Made by a program: the position numbers and the translations under genes. A DNA stretch of 64,000 nucleotides from Arthrobacter sp. Soil762 (GTDB taxonomy: Bacteria; Actinomycetota; Actinomycetes; Actinomycetales; Micrococcaceae), in contig NZ_LMSG01000012.1 in assembly GCF_001428335.1 (NCBI RefSeq), positions 503,136 to 567,135 on the forward strand, written 5' to 3'. Below the pieces are notes generated by a model that saw only the letters and a program-made list of their open reading frames with translations, searched no databases and had not been told where the DNA came from. Positions within the stretch are counted from its first letter, which is position 1. Each line of letters starts with the position of its first letter. Positions 53,058-60,800 of this stretch are shown one piece after another.

Positions 53058-54473
53058 CTACCGGTACCCGTCCACGATCGACGCCGCGATTTCCTTGTAC
53101 GCCCGGCGGGTCTCCGGCTTCAGCACGTCCAGGGTGACCAGGTCGCCGTCGGCCACGCCACGGTCGTGCGGGACAGCGATCAGCTGGCGGCAGATCCCGG
53201 CGAGGTGTTCCTCGATGGCGTCCTTGTCCACGCGGGAGGAGACCTCGTCCTTGTCCGTGATGACCACCACGGCGTTCCGGGCCAGGTCCTCGTACCCGTG
53301 GCTCGCCAGCCAGTGCAGGGTGCTGCGGGCACGCTTGGCCCCGCTCACCGCATACCCCGCTGCGATGATGATGTTGTCCGCCGACTGCAGGATCCCGCTC
53401 ATCGCGTTGTGGGTCACGCCGGTGCCGCAGTCGGTCAGGGCCACGGAGTAGTAGTTGGAGATGAGCTTGCGGATCCGCAGGTACTCGGCGGCCGTCAGCG
53501 AGTCGGAGACCTCCGGGTCCTGCTCCCCCGCGATCAGGTGCAGCCGGCCGGCGTGGTGCATGTACCGGGCCAGCGCCGTGAGCGAGTCAACGCCCTCGAT
53601 GTTCGCCAGCAGGTCCGTGATGGTGCGCGGACTGGCCTGCTGGTAGATGCCCTCGCCGAGGGCGCGCTCCACGAGGTCGCCGGAGTCCGGGTTGGCGTCG
53701 ATGGCGCAGGGCGGGTCGCCGCGGAATTCGGCCAGCGTCAGACCCACGCCCACCGTGGTGGAGGTTTTGCCGATGCCGCCCTTGAGGCTCAGCACCGCCG
53801 TGTTGTAGCTGCCCTGCAGCTGGCGGGAGATGCGGCGGCCCAGCTCGTCTTCCTCGCGCTGCTTGGCGCTGGGGCCCATGTTCCAGGCCCCGCCCGTGAG
53901 CGAGTAGAGGGCGCCGCGGACGCCGCCCACCGGCCGGGGCTTCTGCTCCTTGACGAACAGGCCCGGGGAGCTGATGAAGTCGGGCATGGGGCTGTCGGCG
54001 ATGATGTCCGCGGTGGTGGGGCGGATGCGCCGGAACGCCGGTGCCTGCTCCGGTGCTTCCTCGGGAACGTACGACGACGGCGGCGCGGCCTCGTCGCCGT
54101 CGTACGCCACTGCGGGGGTGCCTGAGTCTTGCTCGGCCGGCTGCCCGGCCTGCGGGGTCGCCTGCGGCTGCGCGGTGACCGGCGGCCTGGCCGGCCGGCG
54201 GGTGGGCGCCGGGACGGAGGTGATGGGAGCAGAAGGCGCGGGGCTGGTTTGGTCGGCGGCGGCGGCCGCCTCGGCCCAGGAACTGCGGCGCGGTACCGGG
54301 GTGCCGGCGTCGGGGGTGTTGGAGAAATCTGGCGTCACGGCTGGCATGGTTCCTGTCTGGGCATCCTGCAGCGCACCGTCGGCACGACGGAGGTCACGGC
54401 GTCGCCGGGGCGGTTGCGGTAGCCCTGCATCTTCTGCGATGGGGCGTGCGTTCTGATCCGCCGGATCGGGCAT
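53058..54473 (-). CDS. MinD/ParA-family ATPase with long disordered N-terminus
   Basis: A 471-residue protein. Residues 1 to about 210 are Pro/Ala/Gln-rich and probably disordered. The C-terminal 260 residues are a deviant-Walker ATPase: LSLKGGIGKTSTTVGVGLTL (Walker A with signature Lys), CAIDANPDSGD (Walker A'), VALTDCGTG (Walker B-like, Cys in place of the second Asp) and VVVITDKDEVS. This layout resembles actinobacterial MinD-like ATPases associated with type VII secretion (EspI type), but no ESX genes are in view. Next to it are two micro-membrane proteins on the same strand. Confidence 0.85.
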   Translation of the reverse strand: MPDPADQNARPIAEDAGLPQPPRRRRDLRRADGALQDAQTGTMPAVTPDFSNTPDAGTPVPRRSSWAEAAAAADQTSPAPSAPITSVPAPTRRPARPPVTAQPQATPQAGQPAEQDSGTPAVAYDGDEAAPPSSYVPEEAPEQAPAFRRIRPTTADIIADSPMPDFISSPGLFVKEQKPRPVGGVRGALYSLTGGAWNMGPSAKQREEDELGRRISRQLQGSYNTAVLSLKGGIGKTSTTVGVGLTLAEFRGDPPCAIDANPDSGDLVERALGEGIYQQASPRTITDLLANIEGVDSLTALARYMHHAGRLHLIAGEQDPEVSDSLTAAEYLRIRKLISNYYSVALTDCGTGVTHNAMSGILQSADNIIIAAGYAVSGAKRARSTLHWLASHGYEDLARNAVVVITDKDEVSSRVDKDAIEEHLAGICRQLIAVPHDRGVADGDLVTLDVLKPETRRAYKEIAASIVDGYR

Positions 54474-54566
54474 GTCTGTCCCCCCAGGACTTTCGGCACA
54501 AGGTTCTGCGGCACTTTACGGACTGATTCAATCTGTAAGTCTAGGCGCTGGGTCAGAATTGCGAGG

Positions 54567-54686
54567 TCAGCCGCGGGTGAGCGCGGCGATGACGACGGCG
54601 GCGGTGAGGACCAGTAGCACGGCCAAGATGGTGTAGGCCTGCCATTTGGGGCGGCCCTTATGCGGGTTGATATCGATATAGGGCAT
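54567..54686 (-). CDS. 39-aa predicted membrane micro-protein
   Basis: MPYIDINPHKGRPKWQAYTI is followed by a hydrophobic helix rich in Leu, Val and Ala and ends LTRG. Its ATG comes 2 bp after the stop of the 45-aa gene upstream, so translation is probably coupled. It resembles the 47-aa protein at 56517-56660 (basic N-terminus, one helix, ALTR end). Function unknown. Confidence 0.6.
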   Translation of the reverse strand: MPYIDINPHKGRPKWQAYTILAVLLVLTAAVVIAALTRG

Positions 54687-54688
54687 GG

Positions 54689-54826
54689 CTAGCTGCGGTC
54701 ACTCCTCGTGGCGGTCACCCGCACTGCGCGTCGCTTCCGGCGCAGCACGTGGTACATCGCAGAGAAGGGAATCAGCAGTGTGCCCAACAGTGCGCACAGC
54801 GCCAGGACATAGTCAATGAGAGCCAC
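54689..54826 (-). CDS. 45-aa predicted membrane micro-protein
   Basis: GTG start with GGAG about 10 bp upstream. MALIDYVLALCALLGTLLIP forms one membrane helix, followed by FSAMYHVL and a basic tail RRKRRAVRVTATRSDRS. N-out/C-in topology is expected from the positive tail. First of two tandem tiny genes upstream of the ParA/MinD ATPase. Function unknown. Confidence 0.6.
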   Translation of the reverse strand: MALIDYVLALCALLGTLLIPFSAMYHVLRRKRRAVRVTATRSDRS

Positions 54827-54934
54827 AACGGTCTCCGAACGTTAGAGTGATCCCCCATGCGATCAGAGGTCACGCTATCGGTACGTTACGGGATTGACAA
54901 ATCGTGACAGCGGCGCGGCGCGCTCATTGACGAT

Positions 54935-56194
54935 TCAGCTGCGAACGCGGCGACCTGAACGATCCGCAAAGGAGTCCAGGGCGGCAAGGATCTCATCCGA
55001 GCGCCAGTGGCGGCCACGCTTGAACTTGTCGAACCCCTGGACAACACCGGCTTCTTCCAAGACCTGCATCTGGCGCCAGATGGTTGCCGGCGAGATTCCA
55101 AGCCGCTCCTCTAACAACTCGCTGTTCACCACTGGCTGGCGGGCCAGGAGGTCAGCGATCGTCCACGCCGCAGCATCCTTGCGGGCCTTGATAGCCTCTT
55201 TCCACCGTTCTCGGGCCGCGGTGATGTCGTCCGCCAATTGCCGGCCATTGTCAATTGCACGGAAGGTCGCCTCAGCTGTTAGCAGGATTATCGGGTCCGG
55301 ATCCCCCTTCCTGTATGCGGTCAGGGCGTCGTGGTAGCCGCTCACGTCGTTGAGGAGGCCGGCCGACACAGGTACGGTCACCGTGCGCGTCAGGCCCTTG
55401 TTGCGGAGCATGGCGTGCAGCAGTGCCCTGCCCGTGCGGCCGTTGCCGTCGGTGAACGGGTGAATGGTTTCGAACTGGGCGTGTGCTATCGCAGACTGGG
55501 CTAAAATCTGGACATCGTTCCGGCCGGCGTAATCCATCAGGTCATCCATGAGTTCCGGGACGCGGCGGGAATCCGGAGCGACGAAGTCGGCCCCGGCAGG
55601 GCTGGTGCTGGACGTGCCGATCCATACCGGCTCCTCCCGGAACCTGCCTGCACCCCGCGGATCCGCGTGACGCATTAGGGCGCGGTGCATTTCCAGGACG
55701 GTCACCGTTTCCAGGGAGTGGGCGGCGGCCAAGGCGGCGTTCATCGCTGCCACGTTGTCCACAACGAGGGTGGCATTTCTTTTGGAGTCATCACCCAGTT
55801 CCGCCATCCCGATACTGCGGGCGTTGGCGGTGACATTCTCAATCTGCGAGGAGGACACGGACTCGGTGCGCAGCAATATGGCCGAGAAGGGGGCAACGTC
55901 ACCGCCGAAGTCGTGGTCGAAGTCCCGGATGGCCAGGGCTGCATCTTCAACTGCGGCAGTCACCTCACCGGAGGGCGTGTAACGGATGGACGCGATGAAC
56001 GGCGGGACCGCTGCCTTGTACGGCACGATGGGGTTCTCAGTCATGGTCCGCGGCCCGGCGCCGATCTTAATTACCCACTCCAGCCGTTCCCACCCCAGCG
56101 GCGGCCAGCCGCCGTCCGTCTTTGCTTCGACCGTGACGTCAGCCTCGGCGGACGGCGTGAAGTTCTGTTCTCCGAGCCTGCGTGGCTGTTCCAC
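54935..56194 (-). CDS. Fic-domain protein (AMPylase-type) with C-terminal winged helix
   Basis: A 419-residue protein. The Fic core has the full active motif HPFTDGNGRTGR (about residue 246; His base, Asp metal ligand, phosphate-binding Gly-Asn-Gly-Arg), so nucleotidyl transfer to a protein target is likely. Upstream SSSQIEN (about residue 115) matches the class II inhibitory helix ([S/T]xxxE[G/N]), so activity should be auto-inhibited. The C-terminus is a winged helix (ERLGISPATIWRQMQVLEEA) suited to DNA binding. GTG start 56194 after AGGAG. Two GTGAAA dyads lie upstream. Confidence 0.92.
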   Translation of the reverse strand: MEQPRRLGEQNFTPSAEADVTVEAKTDGGWPPLGWERLEWVIKIGAGPRTMTENPIVPYKAAVPPFIASIRYTPSGEVTAAVEDAALAIRDFDHDFGGDVAPFSAILLRTESVSSSQIENVTANARSIGMAELGDDSKRNATLVVDNVAAMNAALAAAHSLETVTVLEMHRALMRHADPRGAGRFREEPVWIGTSSTSPAGADFVAPDSRRVPELMDDLMDYAGRNDVQILAQSAIAHAQFETIHPFTDGNGRTGRALLHAMLRNKGLTRTVTVPVSAGLLNDVSGYHDALTAYRKGDPDPIILLTAEATFRAIDNGRQLADDITAARERWKEAIKARKDAAAWTIADLLARQPVVNSELLEERLGISPATIWRQMQVLEEAGVVQGFDKFKRGRHWRSDEILAALDSFADRSGRRVRS

Positions 56195-56233
56195 GGTCTC
56201 CTAACTCAAACTGAGAATCTTTGTTGCAAGGTC

Positions 56234-56297
56234 TTTCACATCAATCGGAAGTGAAAAGGTCAACACACAACTATTTCACTTCTTGCTGGATGTGAAA
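56234..56297. promoter_or_regulatory. Two TTTCAC/GTGAAA dyads upstream of fic
   Basis: TTTCAC-N11-GTGAAA (56234-56256) and TTTCAC-N12-GTGAAA (56274-56297), centres about 40 bp apart, in an AT-richer stretch 40-105 bp before the fic start. Tandem operator sites are likely, perhaps for the Fic protein's own winged helix. Confidence 0.6.
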
Positions 56298-56388
56298 AGA
56301 TCCGCGCCGAAGAATTACAGATCTTCGCGGGACTCAAGCCCCGATCCAGTTCACCGGGCGGCGTCTTCAAACCACGTGCGTGCGGCGT

Positions 56389-56508
56389 TCAACCCGGGCT
56401 CGCGGGCCAGACGCGCTCCTCGTAGTTCCCTGAGGTCTGCGACAGGACTTCGGCTGCCCCTTGGGCGACGGTGATGATTCCCAGGCCGCTGTCCTTCACC
56501 GCCTTCAT
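56389..56508 (-). CDS. 39-aa small protein
   Basis: MKAVKDSGLGIITVAQGAAE continues VLSQTSGNYEERV and ends PASPG. It starts 8 bp after the stop of the 47-aa membrane protein, with GAGAGG at the right spacing, hence probably coupled. Not obviously membrane-bound. No family recognised. Confidence 0.45.
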   Translation of the reverse strand: MKAVKDSGLGIITVAQGAAEVLSQTSGNYEERVWPASPG

Positions 56509-56516
56509 GTCGCCTC

Positions 56517-56660
56517 TCACCGGGTGAGCGCGAGCACCACCACCGCTGCCGTGGCCACTGCCAGGGCGGCCAGCGCAACGTAGGAAACCGCCTGAAATCG
56601 GCGACGGCGGAGCTCACTCCGTGTGTCGCGCGCGTACTGTGTGCCCCCATTTTTCCCCAT
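56517..56660 (-). CDS. 47-aa predicted membrane micro-protein
   Basis: A hydrophilic, basic N-terminus (MGKNGGTQYARDTRSELRRR) is followed by one helix, VSYVALAALAVATAAVVVLA, ending LTR. It shares layout and C-terminal residues with the 39-aa protein at 54567. An upstream 6-bp hairpin (GAGGCT/AGCCTC) is near its start. Function unknown. Confidence 0.5.
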   Translation of the reverse strand: MGKNGGTQYARDTRSELRRRRFQAVSYVALAALAVATAAVVVLALTR

Positions 56661-56957
56661 GCCCCGAGGCTATAAACACAGCCTCAAGGTTTGCTCAAGT
56701 CGCGCCGAATGTGACCTCCGTAGCGGCCGGAGGCGCGATGCGGTTGACTGTCCAGATGGAATCCGACGGGTTTGCCGATCTCGCCCAAAAGGATGTAACG
56801 CACGACGCCGGGACGGTCACCGCTGTGCGTCCCGCCGGTCCTGCGGACCTTGAGGCGCTCTCCGCGAGCTGCACCGCCGCTGGAACTTCACCGAGACGGC
56901 CCGAGGGGCGCCCGGAACGCCATCGCCACAGACCATGCGCAGCGGTAGAATCCGGGA
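56661..56957. other. Intergenic region
   Basis: 297 bp between the 47-aa gene and the DUF805 gene, containing the upstream regions of both. Open frames here have no ribosome-binding site or recognisable similarity. Confidence 0.35.
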
Positions 56958-57320
56958 ATGACCCAGGCTGCAGGGCACCCCACCATGTCGTTCGGCGACG
57001 CGATCCTCGCGGGCTTCCGGCAGTATGCCGAGTTTGGGGGCCGCGCCGGCGTGGCCGAGTTCTGGTGGTTCATCCTCTTCGTGACACTGGTAACCAGCGG
57101 CCTCGGCGCCCTGAACGTGGCCACCCCCAACGGAGTGATCGGCGTCGGTTCCAGCCTTGCCTCGCTCTGGGTAATCGGCACGATGATCCCCACGCTCGCC
57201 GTCGGCGTCCGCCGCCTCCGTGATGCCGGCCGACGCTGGACAGAGCTCTTCTGGCTGCTCATCCCCATCGCGGGCCTGATCGTTATGGCCATTCGTATGT
57301 CGGAGCCGTCCAAGCCGTAG
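56958..57320 (+). CDS. DUF805-family membrane protein
   Basis: A 120-residue protein with three to four TM helices. The DUF805 marks are ILAGFRQYAEFGGRAGVAEF followed by WWF, PTLAVGVRRLRDAGRRW and a final LLIPIAGLIVMAI. Family function is unknown. A monocistronic gene between unrelated neighbours. Confidence 0.88.
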   Translation: MTQAAGHPTMSFGDAILAGFRQYAEFGGRAGVAEFWWFILFVTLVTSGLGALNVATPNGVIGVGSSLASLWVIGTMIPTLAVGVRRLRDAGRRWTELFWLLIPIAGLIVMAIRMSEPSKP

Positions 57321-57348
57321 CCGGACGGCCGTAGTAGGGCGGAAGCCC

Positions 57349-57651
57349 TCAGCCTTTCAGAACAACAACAGGCTCGTAGTGCTCCACGGTGGGAAACGGC
57401 GAGTAGAAATGATGCAGGAGCGCGCGCCATTCCTGGTACTCGGCCGATCCCCTGAAACCCTCGGTATGGTCCTGCAGCCGTGCCCATTGAACCAGCAGCA
57501 GGTACGTGGATGGGCTCTCGATGCAGCGGGAAAGCGTGAGGCTCTGGAATCCGGGCATGGAACCAATGATCGATTTCGCTTTGCCAAAGGCAGTCTCGAA
57601 TTCCTCCTCCAGGCCGGGCCGGACGGAGAGCAATGCATGTTCGGTGATCAC
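57349..57651 (-). CDS. Antibiotic-biosynthesis-monooxygenase (ABM) domain protein
   Basis: 100 residues from GTG 57651. A dimeric ferredoxin-like fold is expected: ITEHALLSVRPGLEEEFETA, SMPGFQSLTLSRCIESPSTY, LLLVQWARLQDHTEGFRGSA, EYQEWRALLHHFYSPFPTVE. The length matches single ABM domains. An in-frame ATG at 57699 would add 16 unrelated residues, so the GTG is preferred. Such proteins often clear quinones or reactive carbonyls; substrate unknown. Confidence 0.8.
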   Translation of the reverse strand: MITEHALLSVRPGLEEEFETAFGKAKSIIGSMPGFQSLTLSRCIESPSTYLLLVQWARLQDHTEGFRGSAEYQEWRALLHHFYSPFPTVEHYEPVVVLKG

Positions 57652-58249
57652 CCAACAATCATGCCTGAGGTCTCGCCGGACGGGGCTCAGCTGAGGCACG
57701 GTCCGTGGGAGGGGTCGTGGGACTTCGCGGGAGGCATGCTAAGTGCACCAATCCTGTCCGACCGCCCCGCAGCCGCCTGAGGGTTCCCATCCATGCCCAG
57801 CAAAAACGGGCCCGAAGGACTAGCTGATGGCGGTCCGATTGCCGGCGCCCGCTGCGGCTCCGACGGCAGCATTCGGAGTGTATCGGAAGGCACAGGTCTT
57901 TCGTTGTTCCTGCGGCCTCCAGATGGAGGTGCTTGAATAAGGGTGAACGACGACGGCGGGAGAGCAGGTGCCGCCCTCCTGCCCCGGCGAGTCAACCTTC
58001 GCTGAACGCTTCTTGGGGCCGTTCCCTTGGCTCGGATTCCTGCCGAACAACCAACGCGAAGAGTTCGCATCCGAAACCGTTGAAGTCTCCCGGGCCTGCG
58101 CTTCAGTTTCGAAGTTTGAGATTGTTCGTCGTGTTGTCAGGGTGGAGGACGATCCCGGGCCAGGGCTGGCGAGGATTGAGGACGATCCCGCGCCGGCCGT
58201 ACGCCTGGTTTGTGCCAGAGGTTCAAGGTGGCCACGAACTCCGCCGGGG
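57652..58249. other. Long gene-poor region with possible relics
   Basis: About 600 bp without a convincing gene. Around 58140-58200 there is an imperfect repeat of GAGGACGATCCCG (two copies about 36 bp apart). A plus-strand frame near 57968-58276 contains FPWLGFLPNNQREEFASET but has no ribosome-binding site or known family. Together with the frameshifted DUF1508 gene it looks like a decaying segment. Confidence 0.4.
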
Positions 58250-58524
58250 TCAACGGGCGGGCGGATGGCGGAGTAGGACAGTGACTTGTCCGCAGGGTTG
58301 CCGGCCACTCACTGGTCGGCAGGGTTCAGACTGCCCCTTCCCACTGGGGGAAAGGTCCGTAATCAGTCCCATGCCGGCGTACTCGCGCATGGCGGCGATG
58401 CCGGCAACTGCTGCAGCTTTGTCGTCAGAGCGCTTGGAAGTGGCCATCACTGTCCCATCCGGTGCTGTCAGCTGGAACCTGAATACGACTTCGCATCAAC
58501 AAACAGTTCAAACATTCCGGCCAT
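58250..58524 (-). pseudogene. DUF1508 (YegP-like) gene with frameshift
   Basis: From ATG 58524, MAGMFELFVDAKSY starts the typical DUF1508 N-terminus, then the frame runs into a stop. Shifting one base at about 58485 restores FRFQLTAPDGTVMATSKR and DDKAAAVAGIAAMREYAG, the expected continuation. A lost T in TATTTC would explain it. The intact family member is a small oligomeric protein of unclear role. Confidence 0.8.
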
Positions 58525-58867
58525 AACTATCCTCCCGATCGGTGGGGCCCTCGCCGCGGCGTCTTTGCCGCGAGGAGCCAGAGCCATCCCTGCGTTCCAT
58601 TCCGCTTTTTTGGTCGTGCAATTCGTAATTTATGAATTCATCAAATGCTAAAGAGTTTGGCGCATGTCGGTCGCTGCCCGCAAGACCAAACAGACAACGC
58701 CCGATTAGGACATGCGAAGGCTTCAGCCGCGCCGACGGCTGGCGTATGCTCTACGTCAGCAGGACAGACAGGCCTGTCCTGCTGACCGACTTTTTGGGAC
58801 GAGCGTACGGCAGCGAGCCTAGCCACAGACAAAAAGAGACGAGGGACAACGAAAGGCGCGCACCCCA
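58525..58867 (+). promoter_or_regulatory. Region upstream of ArsR gene with strong palindrome
   Basis: 343 bp without a gene. GTCAGCAGGACAG (58755-58767) and CTGTCCTGCTGAC (58774-58786) form a perfect 13-bp inverted repeat with a 6-nt loop, followed by TTTTT at 58791. It could be a terminator for rightward transcription or an operator for the ArsR protein starting at 58868. Confidence 0.55.
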
Positions 58868-59221
58868 TTGACTGAGATATGCAACATGCCGGCGTTGCCG
58901 GAAGCGAAGTCGGATCTGTTCAGGTCCCTGGGACATCCCGTGCGCATCCGGGTGCTCGAACTGCTGGCGGACGGTCCCATCCGGGTGAGCGAGCTGCGCC
59001 AAGCGACCAATCTGGAAGCTTCCAACCTTTCCCAGCATCTCGGTGTCCTGCGCAGACAGCGACTCATCATTTCCTCCCGCACCGACGGCCAGATCCAATA
59101 CCTGCTCAGCTGCCCCGAGGTCTTGCCTTTGCTCAGTGTGGCTGGCGCCCTGCTGCGAAGTTCCCTCCAGTCGACCCGCCTCCAACTAGCAGAAACCAAA
59201 GATACTCAATACCAAAATTAG
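58868..59221 (+). CDS. ArsR-family winged-helix regulator
   Basis: A 117-residue regulator: FRSLGHPVRIRVLELLADGP, the HTH VSELRQATNLEASNLSQHLG followed by VLRRQRL, a wing SSRTDGQIQYLLS and a C-terminal helix LLRSSLQSTRLQ. The start at TTG 58868 has no strong ribosome-binding site; ATG 58886 is an alternative. The single Cys near the N-terminus is not a known metal site. No adjacent target gene is evident on this strand. Confidence 0.85.
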   Translation: MTEICNMPALPEAKSDLFRSLGHPVRIRVLELLADGPIRVSELRQATNLEASNLSQHLGVLRRQRLIISSRTDGQIQYLLSCPEVLPLLSVAGALLRSSLQSTRLQLAETKDTQYQN

Positions 59222-59300
59222 GGAGGGGACGCCCTCGGGCGAGGCGATATGAGCACTCCGTCGAAGAGGCTTCGCGCGTGGAAGCCCGGCGTAAAGGTCA

Positions 59301-60686
59301 TCAAACCATGTCAGAGTCCCTGACGCACGCTTGTTGCCACACCGCCCAGTCGGCTGGGTGTATGGTGGGTCGGCCCAGGAAGTAGCCCTGCCCGGAAGTC
59401 ATGCCGAGTTCGGTGACGGCTGTGAGTTCCGCCCGAGTTTCGATGCCTTCAGCCACGATCTGGGCGCCGATCTGATGAGCGAATTCGACCATTGCTGCGC
59501 CGAGCGCCCGTTGCCCCTGGTCGCCGTCGAGTCCGGCGATAAGGCTTCTGTCGAGTTTGATGATGTCGGGCCGGAGCTGCAGGACATGGCGCATGGATGC
59601 GAAGCCTGATCCGGCGTCGTCTACGGCTATCCGCAGGCCGCGCTGACGCATGGGTTTCAGGGCGGCCAGCAGCGGTGCGTATTCATCCACAGCCATGCGT
59701 TCGGTCAATTCCAGAACGATCCGGTCGAAGGCCAGACCCGATCGCTTCAGCAGCCCGGGCAGTCTGGGGTCCAGACATGTGTCGGGTGAGAGGTTGAGCG
59801 CGACGTACAGGTTTTCGGGGAGCTTGGCGGTCTTGCGGAGTGCCGCTTCGAGTGTCGCGAATTCAAGGTCCCTGCCGAGTCCGACGCTGGTGGCTTCGTT
59901 GAACCAGTGGTCTGGACTTCGGCCGTCGTCGCTGGGGAAACGGGCCAGCGCTTCAACGCCGGTCATGTTTCCGGTGGTGAGTTCGTAGATGGGTTGGAAG
60001 GCCGTGAGGATCATTCCGCCCTGGACTGTGCTGTCGATGCGTTCCCTGGTGCGCTTTTTGAGAAGCGTGCGGACCGTATGGGTGGGCAAGGGCCGGCTGG
60101 TTCCTTCGAATCCAGGACCCAGTCCGTCGCGTGTGGGGCGTGACCTGCCGGATACTTCCATCCAGACGGGGGCGCCGTTGCGGTGACGGCACGAGACCGT
60201 GACCCCGGACCAGTCTGAACCGTGGTCACCCAAGTCCTCGGCGACTGCCTGACGAGCGCCGGCGAGTTGATCCTGATCGATCACCATGCTGATGGGCCTG
60301 CCGATCAGCTCGGCAGGTTCGTAGCCGAGGAACGTTGCGCTGGCCCTGCTTGAGAATGTGAAGTTTCCGTGTTCGTCCACGGCCCAGAGCCATTCCTGGC
60401 TGGTTTCCCATACGGTTTCCATAAGGTCGGACACAGCCCTACTCCGGTCGCGTTCCCTGCCCTGGGTGTGGATGCCCCGCACCGCAGTCCACGCCGCGAT
60501 CAGGATCAGACCGCCGGCGATGACACCGAGTAAGCCAGCCACCGCCGGTGACTCCGGGGTATTGGGGGCCCAGGAGTGCAGTGCGGTGAATATTGCGAGG
60601 GCGAAGGCGACCTGCACGCTGAGCATGCAGAGCAGGACGTGGCTGCCGATGAATGACAGGATGTTCGTTTTGCGCTGCGGCCCCAT
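59301..60686 (-). CDS. Membrane-anchored PAS-EAL cyclic-di-GMP phosphodiesterase
   Basis: 461 residues: two N-terminal TM helices (FIGSHVLLCMLSVQVAFALA and AGLLGVIAGGLILIAAWTAV), a PAS domain (EWLWAVDEHGNFTFSSRASA to about residue 180) and an EAL domain. The EAL catalytic set is intact: GVEALARF, ALNLSPDT, VLELTER, IAVDDAGSGFASM, IIKLDRSL, IVAEGIET and GQGYFLGRP. It should therefore hydrolyse c-di-GMP to pGpG. No GGDEF is present. Start 60686 follows GGAAGGGGG; two upstream in-frame ATGs lack this. Confidence 0.9.
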   Translation of the reverse strand: MGPQRKTNILSFIGSHVLLCMLSVQVAFALAIFTALHSWAPNTPESPAVAGLLGVIAGGLILIAAWTAVRGIHTQGRERDRSRAVSDLMETVWETSQEWLWAVDEHGNFTFSSRASATFLGYEPAELIGRPISMVIDQDQLAGARQAVAEDLGDHGSDWSGVTVSCRHRNGAPVWMEVSGRSRPTRDGLGPGFEGTSRPLPTHTVRTLLKKRTRERIDSTVQGGMILTAFQPIYELTTGNMTGVEALARFPSDDGRSPDHWFNEATSVGLGRDLEFATLEAALRKTAKLPENLYVALNLSPDTCLDPRLPGLLKRSGLAFDRIVLELTERMAVDEYAPLLAALKPMRQRGLRIAVDDAGSGFASMRHVLQLRPDIIKLDRSLIAGLDGDQGQRALGAAMVEFAHQIGAQIVAEGIETRAELTAVTELGMTSGQGYFLGRPTIHPADWAVWQQACVRDSDMV

Positions 60687-60800
60687 GTTGTACCCCCTTC
60701 CCATGCTAACCGGGTCCCGGGTTATCAGGGGGACGGGGGCCCGCGGGTGCCGCATCCGTTATCGGCGCCCCTGACTGCAGGGCCGGGCGGGCTGCGGGCG

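Noticed and set aside
53058..54473. ParA gene as a sign of a plasmid or chromosome partition locus
   Set aside because: No parB gene or parS-like sites nearby, and the long disordered N-terminus and MinD-like motifs fit secretion- or positioning-type ATPases better.
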